A stretch of DNA of 64,000 nucleotides from CAYFPX01 sp964519895 (GCA_964519895.1 CAZFLE010000003.1:85142-149141); one strand, 5' to 3'. Positions 18,601 through 27,118 are shown, numbered from the stretch's first letter. A program made the numbers and translations. Notes: generated from the letters alone by a model not told the origin.

Positions 18601-19165
18601 AGCCGCCGAGCTCGACTTGACCACCGAGATGATCGGCGCTCGCCACGGCCTGGCCCGGCTCGCGGCCGGCCGCCAGGACGCTTCGGACACCGAAGCCCAC
18701 GTGTCGGTGGCAAGGGCCCTGGCCCAGCGCCAGGACCCGGAGCGCTACGCACCGGCACTGGTGGCGCTCAAGGCCTGGGCCTGTGCCTTCACGGGCGACC
18801 TGGACGACGCCGCCCGCATGCTGGCCCAGGTCGAGCGCACCCTGGGCAAGCTCCAGGTGCCCCGGCGCTGCCAGGTCATGCTCTCGGCGGCCCAGGCCCA
18901 CGCAGCCTTGGGCGCCAGCGAAGACGCTCGCAGGCTCGCCAGCGAGGCGGCGGGACTGGCGGGCTCACGCAGCTTCCGCTTGTGGGACCTCCAGGCCCGC
19001 TGGCTCTTGGCCCAGGTCACCGAGGACCCGTCGGCTGCGGCGGGGTGGCGGATGGAAGCCATGGACCGGGCCCGGAGCCTGTACGAGGACCTGGACCCGG
19101 CCCACCGCGACGTCTACGGGGCCCGTCCCGAGGTGGCGGCGTTGCTGGAGGACGGCGAGCCCTGA
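15638..19165 (+). CDS. Ser/Thr protein kinase - ATPase - TPR protein, third of three
   Basis: A 1175-residue member of the array and the most canonical. After a Pro-rich N-terminus (eight prolines), the kinase has IGKGGMANV, Lys64 in ALKIL, HRDLKPSN at 161-168, DFG at 181-183 and YASPEQ. The AAA_16-like ATPase starts PPLVGRDPQLDAL. It has an intact Walker A GRAGAGKS (346-353) and Walker B-like LVIYDDVHWAGE, so it is the only one of the three with a normal P-loop Lys. Its TPR-like half contains repeated units such as ARRIRAEAWLELGHLEQARI. The GTG start was preferred over an internal ATG at the 22nd codon because a -10-like box lies at leaderless distance, but the ATG remains possible. Confidence 0.93.
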   Translation: MKSPFSSTPPPPPPPQDPVLVMGGTEVEVGGRVGPYVYKGRIGKGGMANVVRAEDPDGREVALKILKPNRFKTGLARFRREFRAMARIHHPNVIGVEAYGDIYGHPYIAMELVEGQDLHQVIRSFKELGSGPDSERWRRCEAVLVDICRALAHVHARGLVHRDLKPSNILLGPQGRAKLTDFGIVKDLLPTADPDTSSNLVGTWAYASPEQITGRPLDHRSDLYSLGVILFAMLTGRRPFAAEDIKGYRKAHLELPPARPRDLMPDMPLHLEEICLRLLRKSPRDRFQSAREILFRLEQNEPEVSPRSEGEGWVPPLVGRDPQLDALHQALDRVVAGQGGLLSLNGRAGAGKSRLLDALRNRAASLGVPWLAVRAREGGSGLQGLLDLARGVQLELADPPRLLNLALELWSQGGVRGADAALRLVDGLGEGLVAMLDRGPELVIYDDVHWAGERELELLASLGRMVRGRALLVVFARRSEVESPALDRLVGGARTGVEGQSLTVGPLQDHDVEGLVSSLIGPGEKATALGQRLHAVTEGNPLFIHQYLASLMHSGVLTRRGRRFELGVDSQEIASGHLEIPRGVREVVSERLQDLSARELRVLRTLVVAGRELELDLLLDVLCEDEEPVLDALDHLLGRAIIVERRSRGRVQHEVAHQLVRDLVYRDLSPEMRRSQHKRLARTLESRSGRSPRRTALVGEHYRLAGEAGKAFCLLVDAAERMHGRWLTGAAWDLATRAAALEDLARVDLTSAEMGASLVQLLRVQGEMLYGRGEWAAAQRTFERLMEVAEKRRDDRESVRAAIRLSRALHRTKALDRAIALSEGALKAARSAHDREAVAMALHELASFAWDAGDLDRTERLAQEGLVLAVGDDMAHIRGELLLALTAVQAARGSLTLAARGLIEAEGLFQLLGRKSIRTLALCNLAEMLIWQGQLSGAIHRAEEALTIANEVDYRVGQVVARRIRAEAWLELGHLEQARIEMEQALAEAAELDLTTEMIGARHGLARLAAGRQDASDTEAHVSVARALAQRQDPERYAPALVALKAWACAFTGDLDDAARMLAQVERTLGKLQVPRRCQVMLSAAQAHAALGASEDARRLASEAAGLAGSRSFRLWDLQARWLLAQVTEDPSAAAGWRMEAMDRARSLYEDLDPAHRDVYGARPEVAALLEDGEP

Positions 19166-19189
19166 GGCCCGCCGAGTCCGGGTCACAGG

Positions 19190-20314
19190 TCACGGCGTGA
19201 AGGCACCGTCCGGACAGGTGCCCTGGGGGTCGTCGGCCGCGACCGTGTAGCTGACACCGTCGGTCACGGTCACGGTGATGGGTCCGTCCCCGATGCAGAG
19301 CCGCGCATGCCCGCCGGCCAGGCTGCCGGGCTCGGGCACCCACACGGCGCCGCCGCCGACCCGCGTGCCGATGCGGTCGAGCACGTCCTGGTCAGGGGCC
19401 GAGAGGTAGATCGGGTTGGCGCCCACCAAGACCTGGCGGTCGTGCCCGTCGTCGGGCAGGAGCGCGTCGAGCCAGGTGGTGTTCGTGCTGGAGTCGATGC
19501 CGTGGTGGTTGAGCTGGAGCACGTCGACGCCGTCGAGGGGCAGGTCGGCGTGGTCGATCACGTGACTCTCCACGTCGGGCGTGTCCTTGCCGCCGCCGGT
19601 CAGGTCCCCGCCGAAGACCGCGTCGAAGTCGCCAAAGGACAGGTGCGCCACCAGGCTCCGACTGTTCTCGTCGTCGTGGGGCAGGTCCATCGTGGACCCT
19701 CCGGCCCAGCCATTGACCGCGACGACCCGCAGCAAGGCCCCGCCTCCCAGGTCGAGCTCCCAGTCCCCGCAGCCCGATGCAGGCCAGGGTCCCCCGCCGT
19801 CCTCGATGTCACAAGGCGCCCGCTCGTCGCCCTCGCAGAGTTCGGTCACCGGCAGGTCCTCGCCCAGCTCGCACACCTCGGCCCACGAGTCCGGGTTGGT
19901 GTCGCTGGGGTCCAGGTCGAAGGGCCCCCGGTGCACGATCGTGCCCTTGAGGGCGACCCCGGCGTCGTCGAAGAGCTTGTCCATGCCACCCACGTGGTCC
20001 TCGTGGAAGTGGGTCAGCAGCACGTGGTCCACGGACAGGCCACCTGCCGCTGCGAGAGCGTCCAGGACGTCGTCGTCGTGGCTGTCGTTGCCCACGTCGA
20101 TCAGGACCTTGTCGCCAGCGGGCCCCACGATGAGCAGCGCCTCACCCGTGCTCCAGCCTGTCATCTGCAGCTGGGTCACCGTGAGGGTGCCCACCGCCGG
20201 ATGGTCGGTGGTCCCGCCGCCTGGGATCACGATCGACGTGGACTGGGAGCTGGACTCCGACTCGGTCAGGTTCATGATCGTGATCGAACACGCGGTCAGG
20301 AGGGCCAGGAGCAC
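19190..20314 (-). CDS. Metallo-beta-lactamase-fold lipoprotein (ComEC-like hydrolase)
   Basis: A 374-residue exported protein with a lipobox LLTAC. The start is GTG at 20314, one base after the stop of the upstream gene, so it is probably translated by re-initiation. The MBL fold is shown by LTHFHEDHVGGM (HxHxDH metal site), VFGGDLTGGGK, and LNHHGIDSSTN near the end, the arrangement of ComEC-type extracellular MBL domains. Zn-dependent hydrolysis of a phosphodiester or similar bond outside the cytoplasm is likely; the substrate is unknown. It carries several Asp/Gly/Cys-rich insertions not typical of the short family. It is the second gene of a two-gene operon with the FG-GAP protein. Confidence 0.88.
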   Translation of the reverse strand: MLLALLTACSITIMNLTESESSSQSTSIVIPGGGTTDHPAVGTLTVTQLQMTGWSTGEALLIVGPAGDKVLIDVGNDSHDDDVLDALAAAGGLSVDHVLLTHFHEDHVGGMDKLFDDAGVALKGTIVHRGPFDLDPSDTNPDSWAEVCELGEDLPVTELCEGDERAPCDIEDGGGPWPASGCGDWELDLGGGALLRVVAVNGWAGGSTMDLPHDDENSRSLVAHLSFGDFDAVFGGDLTGGGKDTPDVESHVIDHADLPLDGVDVLQLNHHGIDSSTNTTWLDALLPDDGHDRQVLVGANPIYLSAPDQDVLDRIGTRVGGGAVWVPEPGSLAGGHARLCIGDGPITVTVTDGVSYTVAADDPQGTCPDGAFTP

Positions 20315-20315
20315 C

Positions 20316-21914
20316 CTACCGTCGTAGCACCACCCTCTGGTCGACGTCGATCGGTCCGTGCTCGGTCTCGCCGCCATCGGGCCAGCGCACGACCACCCGG
20401 TCGGCCGTCGTCGCGCTTCCCAGCCCCACGTGGACCCGCGGGGGCGCTCCGCTGGCCAGGCCCACGCTGCCGGCGGTCACCTCCTGGGAGTGGAGGATCG
20501 ACCCGGCCTCGACCCCGATCCGGGCCCCGATCCCGTGCCCGTTGGGCCCGTCCTGGGCCAGGCTCAGCTGCAGCCAGTGGCCATCGCCGCACTGGGCCCT
20601 GTAGGCCTTGGGAGGCCCGTCGAGCTCCCGCTTGAGCCAGTCCCGCCACCCATCGCCGTCCAAGTCGACCCAGAGGCCCCCGCGCCCGACCCCGGTGTCC
20701 GCGGCCCCCCAGTCGGCTGCCACGGGGCTGAACCCCCCGTCGTCCCCCTGGAGCCAGACCTCGTCGGGCTGCAGGGTCGGGTCCGGCAGGCCCAGCGCGT
20801 CCAGGTCTTCGGTCACGGCGTCCGGGACCTCCAGGAAGCCGTACTGGACCGAGACGTCCAGGTCCCCGTCGTTGTCCAGGTCCGCCAGGACCCCGCCCCA
20901 GGCGGTCTTCTGGTCGCCGGTCGGCACCAGGCCTCGCGCCTGGGCGGCGTCGTACCAGGTGCCGTCTCCGGCGGACTGGAGCCAGTGGAGATCGTTCCAC
21001 GCGGCGACCAGGAGCTCCGGGTGGCCGTCGCCGTCCTCGTCGACGGCCTGGCCGCCCATGCTGAACGCGGCGACGCCCAGTCCGGCGTCGTCGCCCAGGG
21101 TCATGAGCCCGTCCTGGTTCCACAGCACCTGGTTGGCGATGCCGATGGGGCCGAAGTCGTTGAGCTGGACCAGGTCGGGGTCGCCGTCGTCGTCCAGGTC
21201 GGTCCAGACACCGCTGAAGGTGAACCCGTCGGCCGCCTGGGCCCCCAGCGCGACAGCCGCGAAGGTCCCGTCTCCCAGGTTGCGCCAGAGCCGATTCGGG
21301 TGCGCCGGCTCGGCCTGGCCTTGGAGCAGCTCGCCCAGCAGCGCCGGCTCCTCGCGGTGGTTGCCCACGAACAAGTCCAGCCAGCCGTCGCCGTCGAAGT
21401 CCGCCCAGCTGCTGCCGACGGAGTGCCAGCTCGCGTCGCCCAGGCCCGATGTGGCCGTGGCATCGGAGAAGTGCGCACCGCCGTCGTTCAGGAGCAGGCG
21501 GTTGGGCCCCTCCAGCACCGTCACGAACAGGTCCAGGTCGCCGTCGCCGTCCACGTCTGCGGCGGACGCCCCGGTGTCCACGGCCGTCCCGCCATCCGGC
21601 ACCCGGGCGGCGCCGTCTTCCTCGAAAGAACCGTCGCCCTGCTGCAGCCACAGGCCGTCGGCGCCCACCCCAGGGACCAGCACGTCGAGCAGCCCGTCGC
21701 CGTCCAGATCGGCGACCACCAGGCCGCTGCCGCCGTACTGGGTGCCCGCGTTGTCGGGCCAGCTCGACCAGCCGTCGCCCAGGTCCCAGGGCGAGAGGGG
21801 GTCAATGTCGCGGAGCCCCGGCTCCGAACAGGCGACCAGGGTCGGGGCAGCGGAGTCCGTCGCCTCGCCGTCCTGACAGGCGATCCCACTCCAGATCAAC
21901 AGGGCTGGGAGCAC
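20316..21914 (-). CDS. FG-GAP / ASPIC-UnbV (CRTAC1-like) lipoprotein
   Basis: A 532-residue exported protein with leader LPALLIWSGIAC. The body is a seven-bladed-propeller type repeat with many DxDGDGxxD calcium sites (DLDGDGLLD, DVDGDGDLD, DFDGDGWLD, DLDDDGDPD, DLDNDGDLD). It ends in an ASPIC/UnbV domain (HVGLGSATTADRVVVRWPDG). Such proteins bind Ca2+ and mediate adhesion or scaffolding on the surface; no enzyme motif is seen. The GTG start is chosen from the lipobox position. TACGCT lies exactly six bases upstream, so the transcript may be leaderless. The much longer open frame upstream is not coding-like. It shares an operon with the MBL lipoprotein. Confidence 0.88.
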   Translation of the reverse strand: MLPALLIWSGIACQDGEATDSAAPTLVACSEPGLRDIDPLSPWDLGDGWSSWPDNAGTQYGGSGLVVADLDGDGLLDVLVPGVGADGLWLQQGDGSFEEDGAARVPDGGTAVDTGASAADVDGDGDLDLFVTVLEGPNRLLLNDGGAHFSDATATSGLGDASWHSVGSSWADFDGDGWLDLFVGNHREEPALLGELLQGQAEPAHPNRLWRNLGDGTFAAVALGAQAADGFTFSGVWTDLDDDGDPDLVQLNDFGPIGIANQVLWNQDGLMTLGDDAGLGVAAFSMGGQAVDEDGDGHPELLVAAWNDLHWLQSAGDGTWYDAAQARGLVPTGDQKTAWGGVLADLDNDGDLDVSVQYGFLEVPDAVTEDLDALGLPDPTLQPDEVWLQGDDGGFSPVAADWGAADTGVGRGGLWVDLDGDGWRDWLKRELDGPPKAYRAQCGDGHWLQLSLAQDGPNGHGIGARIGVEAGSILHSQEVTAGSVGLASGAPPRVHVGLGSATTADRVVVRWPDGGETEHGPIDVDQRVVLRR

Positions 21915-21926
21915 AGGCCCAGCGTA
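21915..21926 (-). promoter_or_regulatory. Putative -10 box for a leaderless transcript
   Basis: On the minus strand TACGCT, then six bases (GGGCCT), then the GTG of the FG-GAP lipoprotein gene. No SD is present in the gap. Confidence 0.4.
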
Positions 21927-22038
21927 GCCGAGTGCGTGACACCACTGTCGCGGTCCAAGGGCCGACGGGGCCGTGTCATGCGGGTCCACGGAGCGGCATG
22001 GACGTTGCAGTCTGAGGCACACTGGACCCGGAGACCCG

Positions 22039-22623
22039 ATGACCCGCGCTGAGATCGCTGCCACCGCCGCCGCCCTGGTCCTGGGGACCAGCTGCATCAC
22101 CGACAGCATGGTGGTGGTGGGCATGCCGGTCCCGGACACCGCCGAGCCCCAGGTCACATCCGAGGACCCCTTGGGCGACGTGGATCTGGCGGAGCTGCTG
22201 ACCGAGATCCAGGTCTGTGCGGACACCCAAGCGGTCCTGTTCGACCCGGAGCGCACCTTTGCGCTCTACCTGTCCGTGCCCGGGGCCGGCCAGGCGGCCT
22301 ATGCGGACCAGATCACCACGACCTATGGCTGGGAGGAGGACGAGGACGAAGAGCGGGCCGACACACGGCTCTGGCGGGGCACCGCCATGGACCTGGACGA
22401 CTGCAGTGGCGACGGGGCCGAGTTCAGCTACCAGGTCGAGCAGGGCACCCTGACGCTCAAGGTCAGCCCCACCGAGCTGGATCTGGACGCCGACGGCGCT
22501 GCGCCGATCCGCGCCACCGTCAACGCGGAGCGCGTGGGCTTCGACGCCTTGGACGGCGGCGACGAGGACGTGTGGATCTCCGAGCTGGAGCTGTCCTGGC
22601 AGGGCAGCGTGGCGCCCTACTAG
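22039..22623 (+). CDS. Small lipoprotein of unknown function
   Basis: A 194-residue protein. The ATG at 22039 has CGGAG upstream and starts a signal peptide ending LGTSC. The mature part is acidic (EEDEDEERAD, DLDADGAAP) and reads like an all-beta domain with a pair of Cys residues. I do not recognise the family. It is divergent from the FG-GAP/MBL operon and ends with a TAG that lies inside the left arm of the long inverted repeat (CTAG at 22620-22623). Confidence 0.75.
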   Translation: MTRAEIAATAAALVLGTSCITDSMVVVGMPVPDTAEPQVTSEDPLGDVDLAELLTEIQVCADTQAVLFDPERTFALYLSVPGAGQAAYADQITTTYGWEEDEDEERADTRLWRGTAMDLDDCSGDGAEFSYQVEQGTLTLKVSPTELDLDADGAAPIRATVNAERVGFDALDGGDEDVWISELELSWQGSVAPY

Positions 22624-23377
22624 GTTGTAGGAGATTGGGGGCCAGAGCGCCCAGTGTGGCCGTCGGGTGACTGGTGGGACGGCAACCGGGAACCTTCGAT
22701 CGGGATCGCCAGGCAAGCGCTGGCGTCTGGTCGAGCGGATGCGGCTGGGCTGACGCTGGCGCTTTCATGTTCCCTCCTCGGGTGTCCACGTCGGGCGTCG
22801 AAGCGGGCAGGGTGCCAATTGGCGGCGGGTTCTGTGCCGACTCGGGACTGGTCTCGGGTTCGCCTTCTTGGCCGTGCGAGCGTCGGGCGTCAGGCCGCAG
22901 TCCTGGGCTGGCGTCCGTGTCTTGCGGGTTCGACCACGCCGCCCCGGTGCACGGCCATCAGCTGGCCCTGGTCGACGAAGAGGCCCACGTGGCCACCCCT
23001 CGTCCCCAGATCCGCCCGACCCGAGACCGGCCCCCAGACAGCAAAATGCTACACCCAACCCAGAGTCATGCCCCAGGGTCAGAATCAATCACAATCACGA
23101 CCCATCCGCGCGCGGCTAATGCTTAACAAAAGGTTCCCGACCCCGGTTCCCACGACCCCGGTTCCCAGCGGCCGCCTTAATTGGCACCTGCTGATTCGAC
23201 GCCGACGCCCCCCGAAAAGAGGGAACATCAAACCACCAGCGCTCGCCTCGGCGACCCCGGTCGACCAAGCACCGAGGCTCCCATTGGCTAAACGCTGGCA
23301 GGTTCCCGGTTGAGGTTGGCCCAGCCATCGCCGCCGGAACCCGGGTTGGTGGCCCCCAATTCCCTACAAGCTCCTAG
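22620..23377. repeat. Non-coding segment built as a long imperfect inverted repeat, flanked by CTAG
   Basis: The ~750 bp between two convergent genes holds no credible gene. Its left ~220 bp and right ~220 bp are diverged inverted copies. Shared blocks in the same order are TTGTAGG, ATTGGGGGCCA, CAACCGGGAACCT, TGGTCGA, GCGCTGG, ATGTTCCCTC, GGCGTCGAA and GGTGCCAATT. Both ends carry CTAG, which supplies the TAG stop of each flanking gene. Translated outward, the arms give related peptides (GNMKAPASAQPHPLDQTPAL and GNIKPPALASATPVDQAPRL). The centre has GTTCCC-type short repeats (23130-23170) and unusually AT-rich patches. It could be a MITE-like element, or a remnant of two inverted insertions. 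Confidence 0.6.
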
Positions 23378-24552
23378 GGCAGCTCTTCGCCCGCATCGGA
23401 CTCGGCGTCGCTGCTGAACACGGTGGCCAGGTCCTCGGCCGCCTCGCTGGCCAGCACCTTGTGGAGCTTGACCAGGTCGCGGGTGTGGGTGCTCTTGGCG
23501 TACCAGGTCTCCTTGCCGTCGGGGTTGTTGCCCGATGAGACCGTGACCTGGGTGGCCACACCGTCGGCGCCGGTCACGTTGAGCGTGAAGGCGGTGGTCA
23601 GGCCCGTGGGGATGTCCGTGGTCTGCACGTAGCCGGCGCTGCGCAGGCGGAAGACCTTGTCCAGCCAGGCCTCGGCAACGTCGTTGGGTTGGTCGGCGCC
23701 CTGGAGGGCCCAGAATGCGGCGTCCTTGTCGTCGGCGTTCTTGTGCTCCAGGGTGAGCTGCTGGCCCGATCCCTGGACCGCGACGGTCGCGACGTCGTCC
23801 TTGTCGGTGGGGATCAGGTTGCGCTCGGGCAGGCGGCTCTTGGCATACTGGAGGGGCTTGAAGGTCTGGTCGTCGACCAGGTAGACCTTGCCGCTGTCCG
23901 TGTCGCGCACGTAGCGGTCCTTGACGCCGTAGGCCTCGCCGCCGATCTCGAGGACCTTGTCGGGCTTGCCCTCGCGGCGGATGGTGAGCACCGCGGTGGG
24001 GTCGTCCAGGCCGAACTCGGAGACCTTGTCCCCGGACAGCTCGATCAGGCGCTTGGCCATCAGTGGGGCCAGGGCGTCGAGCAGCTTCTGGCCGGCGGCG
24101 CCCGCCATGAAGGCCTGCTGCTTCTCCTCGCGGATCATCTCGACGGGTGCTTCTTCCCGCTCGTCCTCGGCGCCTTCGTCGTGCTTGGTGTCGTCGGTGT
24201 CGTCGTCGCCGTCGCCGTGTCCGTGGCCGTCGTCGTCGCTGTGGCCGTCGTCTGGGGCGGTCTCGGGCAGCTTGTCCTGGATGACGTCGGCCGGGTCGGA
24301 CTTGGGCGCGGGCTTCTCCTTGATCTCGGTCAGGTCGACCCACAGGTAGGAGCCCACGCTGTCCGAGCGCACGCTGATGTCCACGTCGAGCTTCTCGCTC
24401 TTCCAGGACAGGCCGGTCAGGTTGTCGGCGGTGGCCTGGACCAGCACCACGCCTTCCTTGGGCTCGCCGGTGTCCTCGGCGGTCCAGGTCATGTAGCTGG
24501 CGGTCAGCAGGCCCAGGAGCAGGACCCCGTAGGTGGCGACGGTGCGGTTCAT
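23374..24552 (-). CDS. DUF4340 accessory protein of Gld-type ABC exporter
   Basis: A 392-residue protein with one N-terminal membrane anchor (VATYGVLLLGLLTASYM) and a large periplasmic domain of the DUF4340 type (FGLDDPTAVLTI, VLEIGGEAYGVKDRYVR, KVYLVDD). Genes for DUF4340 proteins typically follow GldG-like subunits. It carries a ~35-residue insertion very rich in Asp, His and Glu (GHSDDDGHGHGDGDDD) near residues 105-140, possibly a metal-binding loop. It starts with ATG overlapping the upstream stop (ATGA), so translation is coupled. It is last in the four-gene operon, and its TAG stop is in the inverted-repeat arm. Confidence 0.88.
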   Translation of the reverse strand: MNRTVATYGVLLLGLLTASYMTWTAEDTGEPKEGVVLVQATADNLTGLSWKSEKLDVDISVRSDSVGSYLWVDLTEIKEKPAPKSDPADVIQDKLPETAPDDGHSDDDGHGHGDGDDDTDDTKHDEGAEDEREEAPVEMIREEKQQAFMAGAAGQKLLDALAPLMAKRLIELSGDKVSEFGLDDPTAVLTIRREGKPDKVLEIGGEAYGVKDRYVRDTDSGKVYLVDDQTFKPLQYAKSRLPERNLIPTDKDDVATVAVQGSGQQLTLEHKNADDKDAAFWALQGADQPNDVAEAWLDKVFRLRSAGYVQTTDIPTGLTTAFTLNVTGADGVATQVTVSSGNNPDGKETWYAKSTHTRDLVKLHKVLASEAAEDLATVFSSDAESDAGEELP

Positions 24553-26396
24553 GCGGCACCTCCCTTCTTCACGCGGCGTCGCAGACGCACCACGCCGAAC
24601 AGGAAGACCAAGGCGGGAACGCCGAGCACGGTGCTGTAGAAGAAGGCGTTGTCTTCCTCCTTGGCGTGCTTGATCTTCACGTCTTCCTCGTTGTTGGTCT
24701 CGCCCGACGAGTCGGCCTCGTCGATGAGCCAGTTGATGCCGTCGTAGACGAAGCGCTGGTTGCCCAGGTTCTGGAGCGCGAAGTCGCTGAACAGGTTGGC
24801 GTCGCTCACCACCACGGCGCGGTGGGGGGTCTCGCCGGCGCCCAGGGACGCAGCGGCCAGGGGCCGGATCTTCTTCTTCTCGCCGTCGTCCTTGTCGAAG
24901 TCCAGATCGTCGTCCAGGTCGGCCCAGGCGTCGGACTGGCTGCGCACGGTGATGGTCACGCTGGCGTCGCTGCCCTTGGTCTCTTCGAGGAAGCCCGCGG
25001 TGGGGGTGAACAGGAAGAGCTGGCTGCTGTTCTTGGACAGGACCCGGGTGGAGTCGTGGCTGGAGAAGCGGTCGGTGCCCAGGTTCAGGCGGTCGCTCTT
25101 GGTCCGGGTCAGGGGGACGTACTTGGTCTCCTGGACCAACACCCCTTCGCCCATGGCCAGGCCCAGCTCGGCGACCAGGGTGTCGAGGGGGTCGTCTGGG
25201 CGCTCCAGGGCCGTCGCTTCCTTGGAGAACTCGGGCTCCAGAGCCACGAACAGGGCGCCGCCCCCTGCAGCGTAGGCCTTGAGTGCGTCGACCTCGGGCT
25301 CCAGGAAGGGCTCGTCGGGGCCCAGGATGAACACCACGTCGGCGTCGTCGGGCACGTGCTCGGCCAGGCCGTCGGCGACGCCGAGCTCCTTGACCTTGAA
25401 GTTCATGGCCTGGAGGAGCTTCTTGAGGCCGGAGAGCTTCTCGAGCGGGGTGGCGGTGCCCTTCCAGGAGAGCTCGCCGTGGCCCACGGTGACGTAGGCC
25501 AGGCGCTCACCCTTGGCGACCTTGATGATCAGCTCCTGGATCTCCGCGTCGAGCTTCTTGAGCGTGCGCTTGGCGTCGTCGAGCTCGGTGCCGACCTTGA
25601 GGGTCTTGGTCACCGGCTTGAGCGTGGGGTCGGCGTCGTCGCCCAGCTGGACTTCGCCCAGGGTGATGGCCACGTAGCCGTTGTCCCGCACCTTGAGGGC
25701 CTTGGCCAGGCTGGGCTCGGCGGCGTGGTCCAGGAAGCTCACCCGGAATTTGGGGCTGTCCAGGGGGCCGAAGTAGGCCTTGAGCTCGGTGTAGGTCTCG
25801 GCGCTCGACGGCAGGAAGATGCGCACGTCGACCGGCTCGTCCAGATTGGCGATCAGCCCCTGGGTGGCGCTGCCGGCCTGGGCGGTCTTGAAGTAGGTCA
25901 GGTCCCACTTCTCGTTGTGCTCGCTGGCCAGGTAGTTCAGCGGGAACACCAGGGACAGGCCCAGCGCAGCGGCCAGTCCGTTCTGGGCGGCCTGCCGGAT
26001 GCGCTTCGGCTGCACCACGATGGGGCTGTCGTTCAGCGCGTGGTCCACCGCGATCAGCGGGAACAGGCCGCACAGGAGCACGATGGGCCAGACCGCGCCG
26101 AACACGCCGCGCCAGCGGCGCTCCATCTCGTCGGCGAAGCCGAAGGCCTCGATGGCCATGTCGGTGGTCAGGCCGTAGACGACCAGCCCGATCAGGCCGA
26201 CCAGGCCCCACTTGACGGCGGTCTTGCGGGCCGGCTGGGTCTTGCCGGCCTTGGCCAGCAGGGCCAGGGACACCAGCACCAGCAGCTCACCGCTGCCGCT
26301 CAGGATGGGGCGGAGGGTCTCGTCTCCGCCGTACAGGCGCTCGCCCGCGAACAGCAGGACCAGGCCCAGGATGTAGAGGACGACTTGGGCGCTCAT
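24549..26396 (-). CDS. GldG-like ABC exporter auxiliary subunit
   Basis: A 615-residue protein of the ABC_transp_aux/GldG type. Several N-terminal membrane segments (about 1-130) are followed by a large extracytoplasmic region with YVTVGHGELSWKG, DADVVFILGPDEPFLEPEV and GGGALFVALEPEF, a substrate-binding-like fold seen in GldG. It ends with a membrane helix and basic RRRVKKG. The ATG at 26396 is chosen over a GTG two codons earlier because it has GGAGG at 5-base spacing and overlaps the permease stop as ATGA. GldG works with GldF and GldA; in Bacteroidetes they support gliding, and elsewhere they are export systems of unknown cargo. Confidence 0.9.
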   Translation of the reverse strand: MSAQVVLYILGLVLLFAGERLYGGDETLRPILSGSGELLVLVSLALLAKAGKTQPARKTAVKWGLVGLIGLVVYGLTTDMAIEAFGFADEMERRWRGVFGAVWPIVLLCGLFPLIAVDHALNDSPIVVQPKRIRQAAQNGLAAALGLSLVFPLNYLASEHNEKWDLTYFKTAQAGSATQGLIANLDEPVDVRIFLPSSAETYTELKAYFGPLDSPKFRVSFLDHAAEPSLAKALKVRDNGYVAITLGEVQLGDDADPTLKPVTKTLKVGTELDDAKRTLKKLDAEIQELIIKVAKGERLAYVTVGHGELSWKGTATPLEKLSGLKKLLQAMNFKVKELGVADGLAEHVPDDADVVFILGPDEPFLEPEVDALKAYAAGGGALFVALEPEFSKEATALERPDDPLDTLVAELGLAMGEGVLVQETKYVPLTRTKSDRLNLGTDRFSSHDSTRVLSKNSSQLFLFTPTAGFLEETKGSDASVTITVRSQSDAWADLDDDLDFDKDDGEKKKIRPLAAASLGAGETPHRAVVVSDANLFSDFALQNLGNQRFVYDGINWLIDEADSSGETNNEEDVKIKHAKEEDNAFFYSTVLGVPALVFLFGVVRLRRRVKKGGAA

Positions 26397-27118
26397 CGCC
26401 ACCTCCTCGCGGCCATCCAGCGGGTGGACAGCATTAGGAACGCGAAGGTCAGGGACAGGTAGTACACGACGTCTTCGAGGTTGATCCGGCCCCTCTGGAA
26501 GGGCTGGAAGTGACGGTCGTAGAGGCTCAGGTAGCTGAACACGTCGCTCAGGGGCGCTTCGGTCACGCGGCCGAGCAGCCAGCTCAGGATGAGCACGCCC
26601 ACGATGACGCCGGCGATGACCGCGGCGACCAGCTGGGAGCGAGACAGGGACGACGCAAAGGTGCCGATGGCGATCACCGCGCTGCCGGTCAGCAGCAGGC
26701 CGGTGTAGCCAGCGGCGATGTGGCCGTAGCTGACCTTGCCCTCGACGAAGATCAGGGCCGGCATGTAGCCGGTCAGCGCGATCATCAGGGTCAAGAAGCC
26801 CATGGCCGACAGGTACTTGCCGGCGACCACTTGCCAGTCGCTCAGCGGAGAGCTGTCGATCAGGACGATGGTGCCGGTCTGGCGTTCCTCGGCGATGAGC
26901 CGCATCGTGAGCAGCACCGCGGCTGCGACGATGAAGCCAAAGGTCCAGTAGAAGAAGTCTTCCAGGACATCGGTGCTGTACTTGGCCGTCTTGCCCATGG
27001 CGAAGACGTTGAACGCCAAGCCGTTGAAGAACAGCAGGGCCGCCACGACGAGGTAGCCCCAGATCGAGTTGAAGTAGGCCGCCAGGTCTCGCCGGGCGAT
27101 GAGCAGTACGCCTCTCAT
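26393..27118 (-). CDS. GldF-like ABC-2 type permease
   Basis: A 241-residue integral membrane protein with six predicted hydrophobic segments. It begins RGVLLIARRDLAAYFNSIWG, typical of the ABC-2/GldF permease start, and has the family's EERQTGTIVLI cytoplasmic block. It would form the channel dimer energised by the ATPase encoded 12 bp upstream. It overlaps the GldG-like gene by four bases. Its length is normal for GldF. Confidence 0.92.
   Translation of the reverse strand: MRGVLLIARRDLAAYFNSIWGYLVVAALLFFNGLAFNVFAMGKTAKYSTDVLEDFFYWTFGFIVAAAVLLTMRLIAEERQTGTIVLIDSSPLSDWQVVAGKYLSAMGFLTLMIALTGYMPALIFVEGKVSYGHIAAGYTGLLLTGSAVIAIGTFASSLSRSQLVAAVIAGVIVGVLILSWLLGRVTEAPLSDVFSYLSLYDRHFQPFQRGRINLEDVVYYLSLTFAFLMLSTRWMAARRWR

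Noticed and set aside
22765..23088. Minus-strand frame in the inverted-repeat segment, with a nearby alternative frame reading HVGLFVDQGQLMAVHRGG like an NlpC/P60 fragment
   Set aside because: Too short, no start or SD, and no catalytic Cys-His set; at most a remnant.
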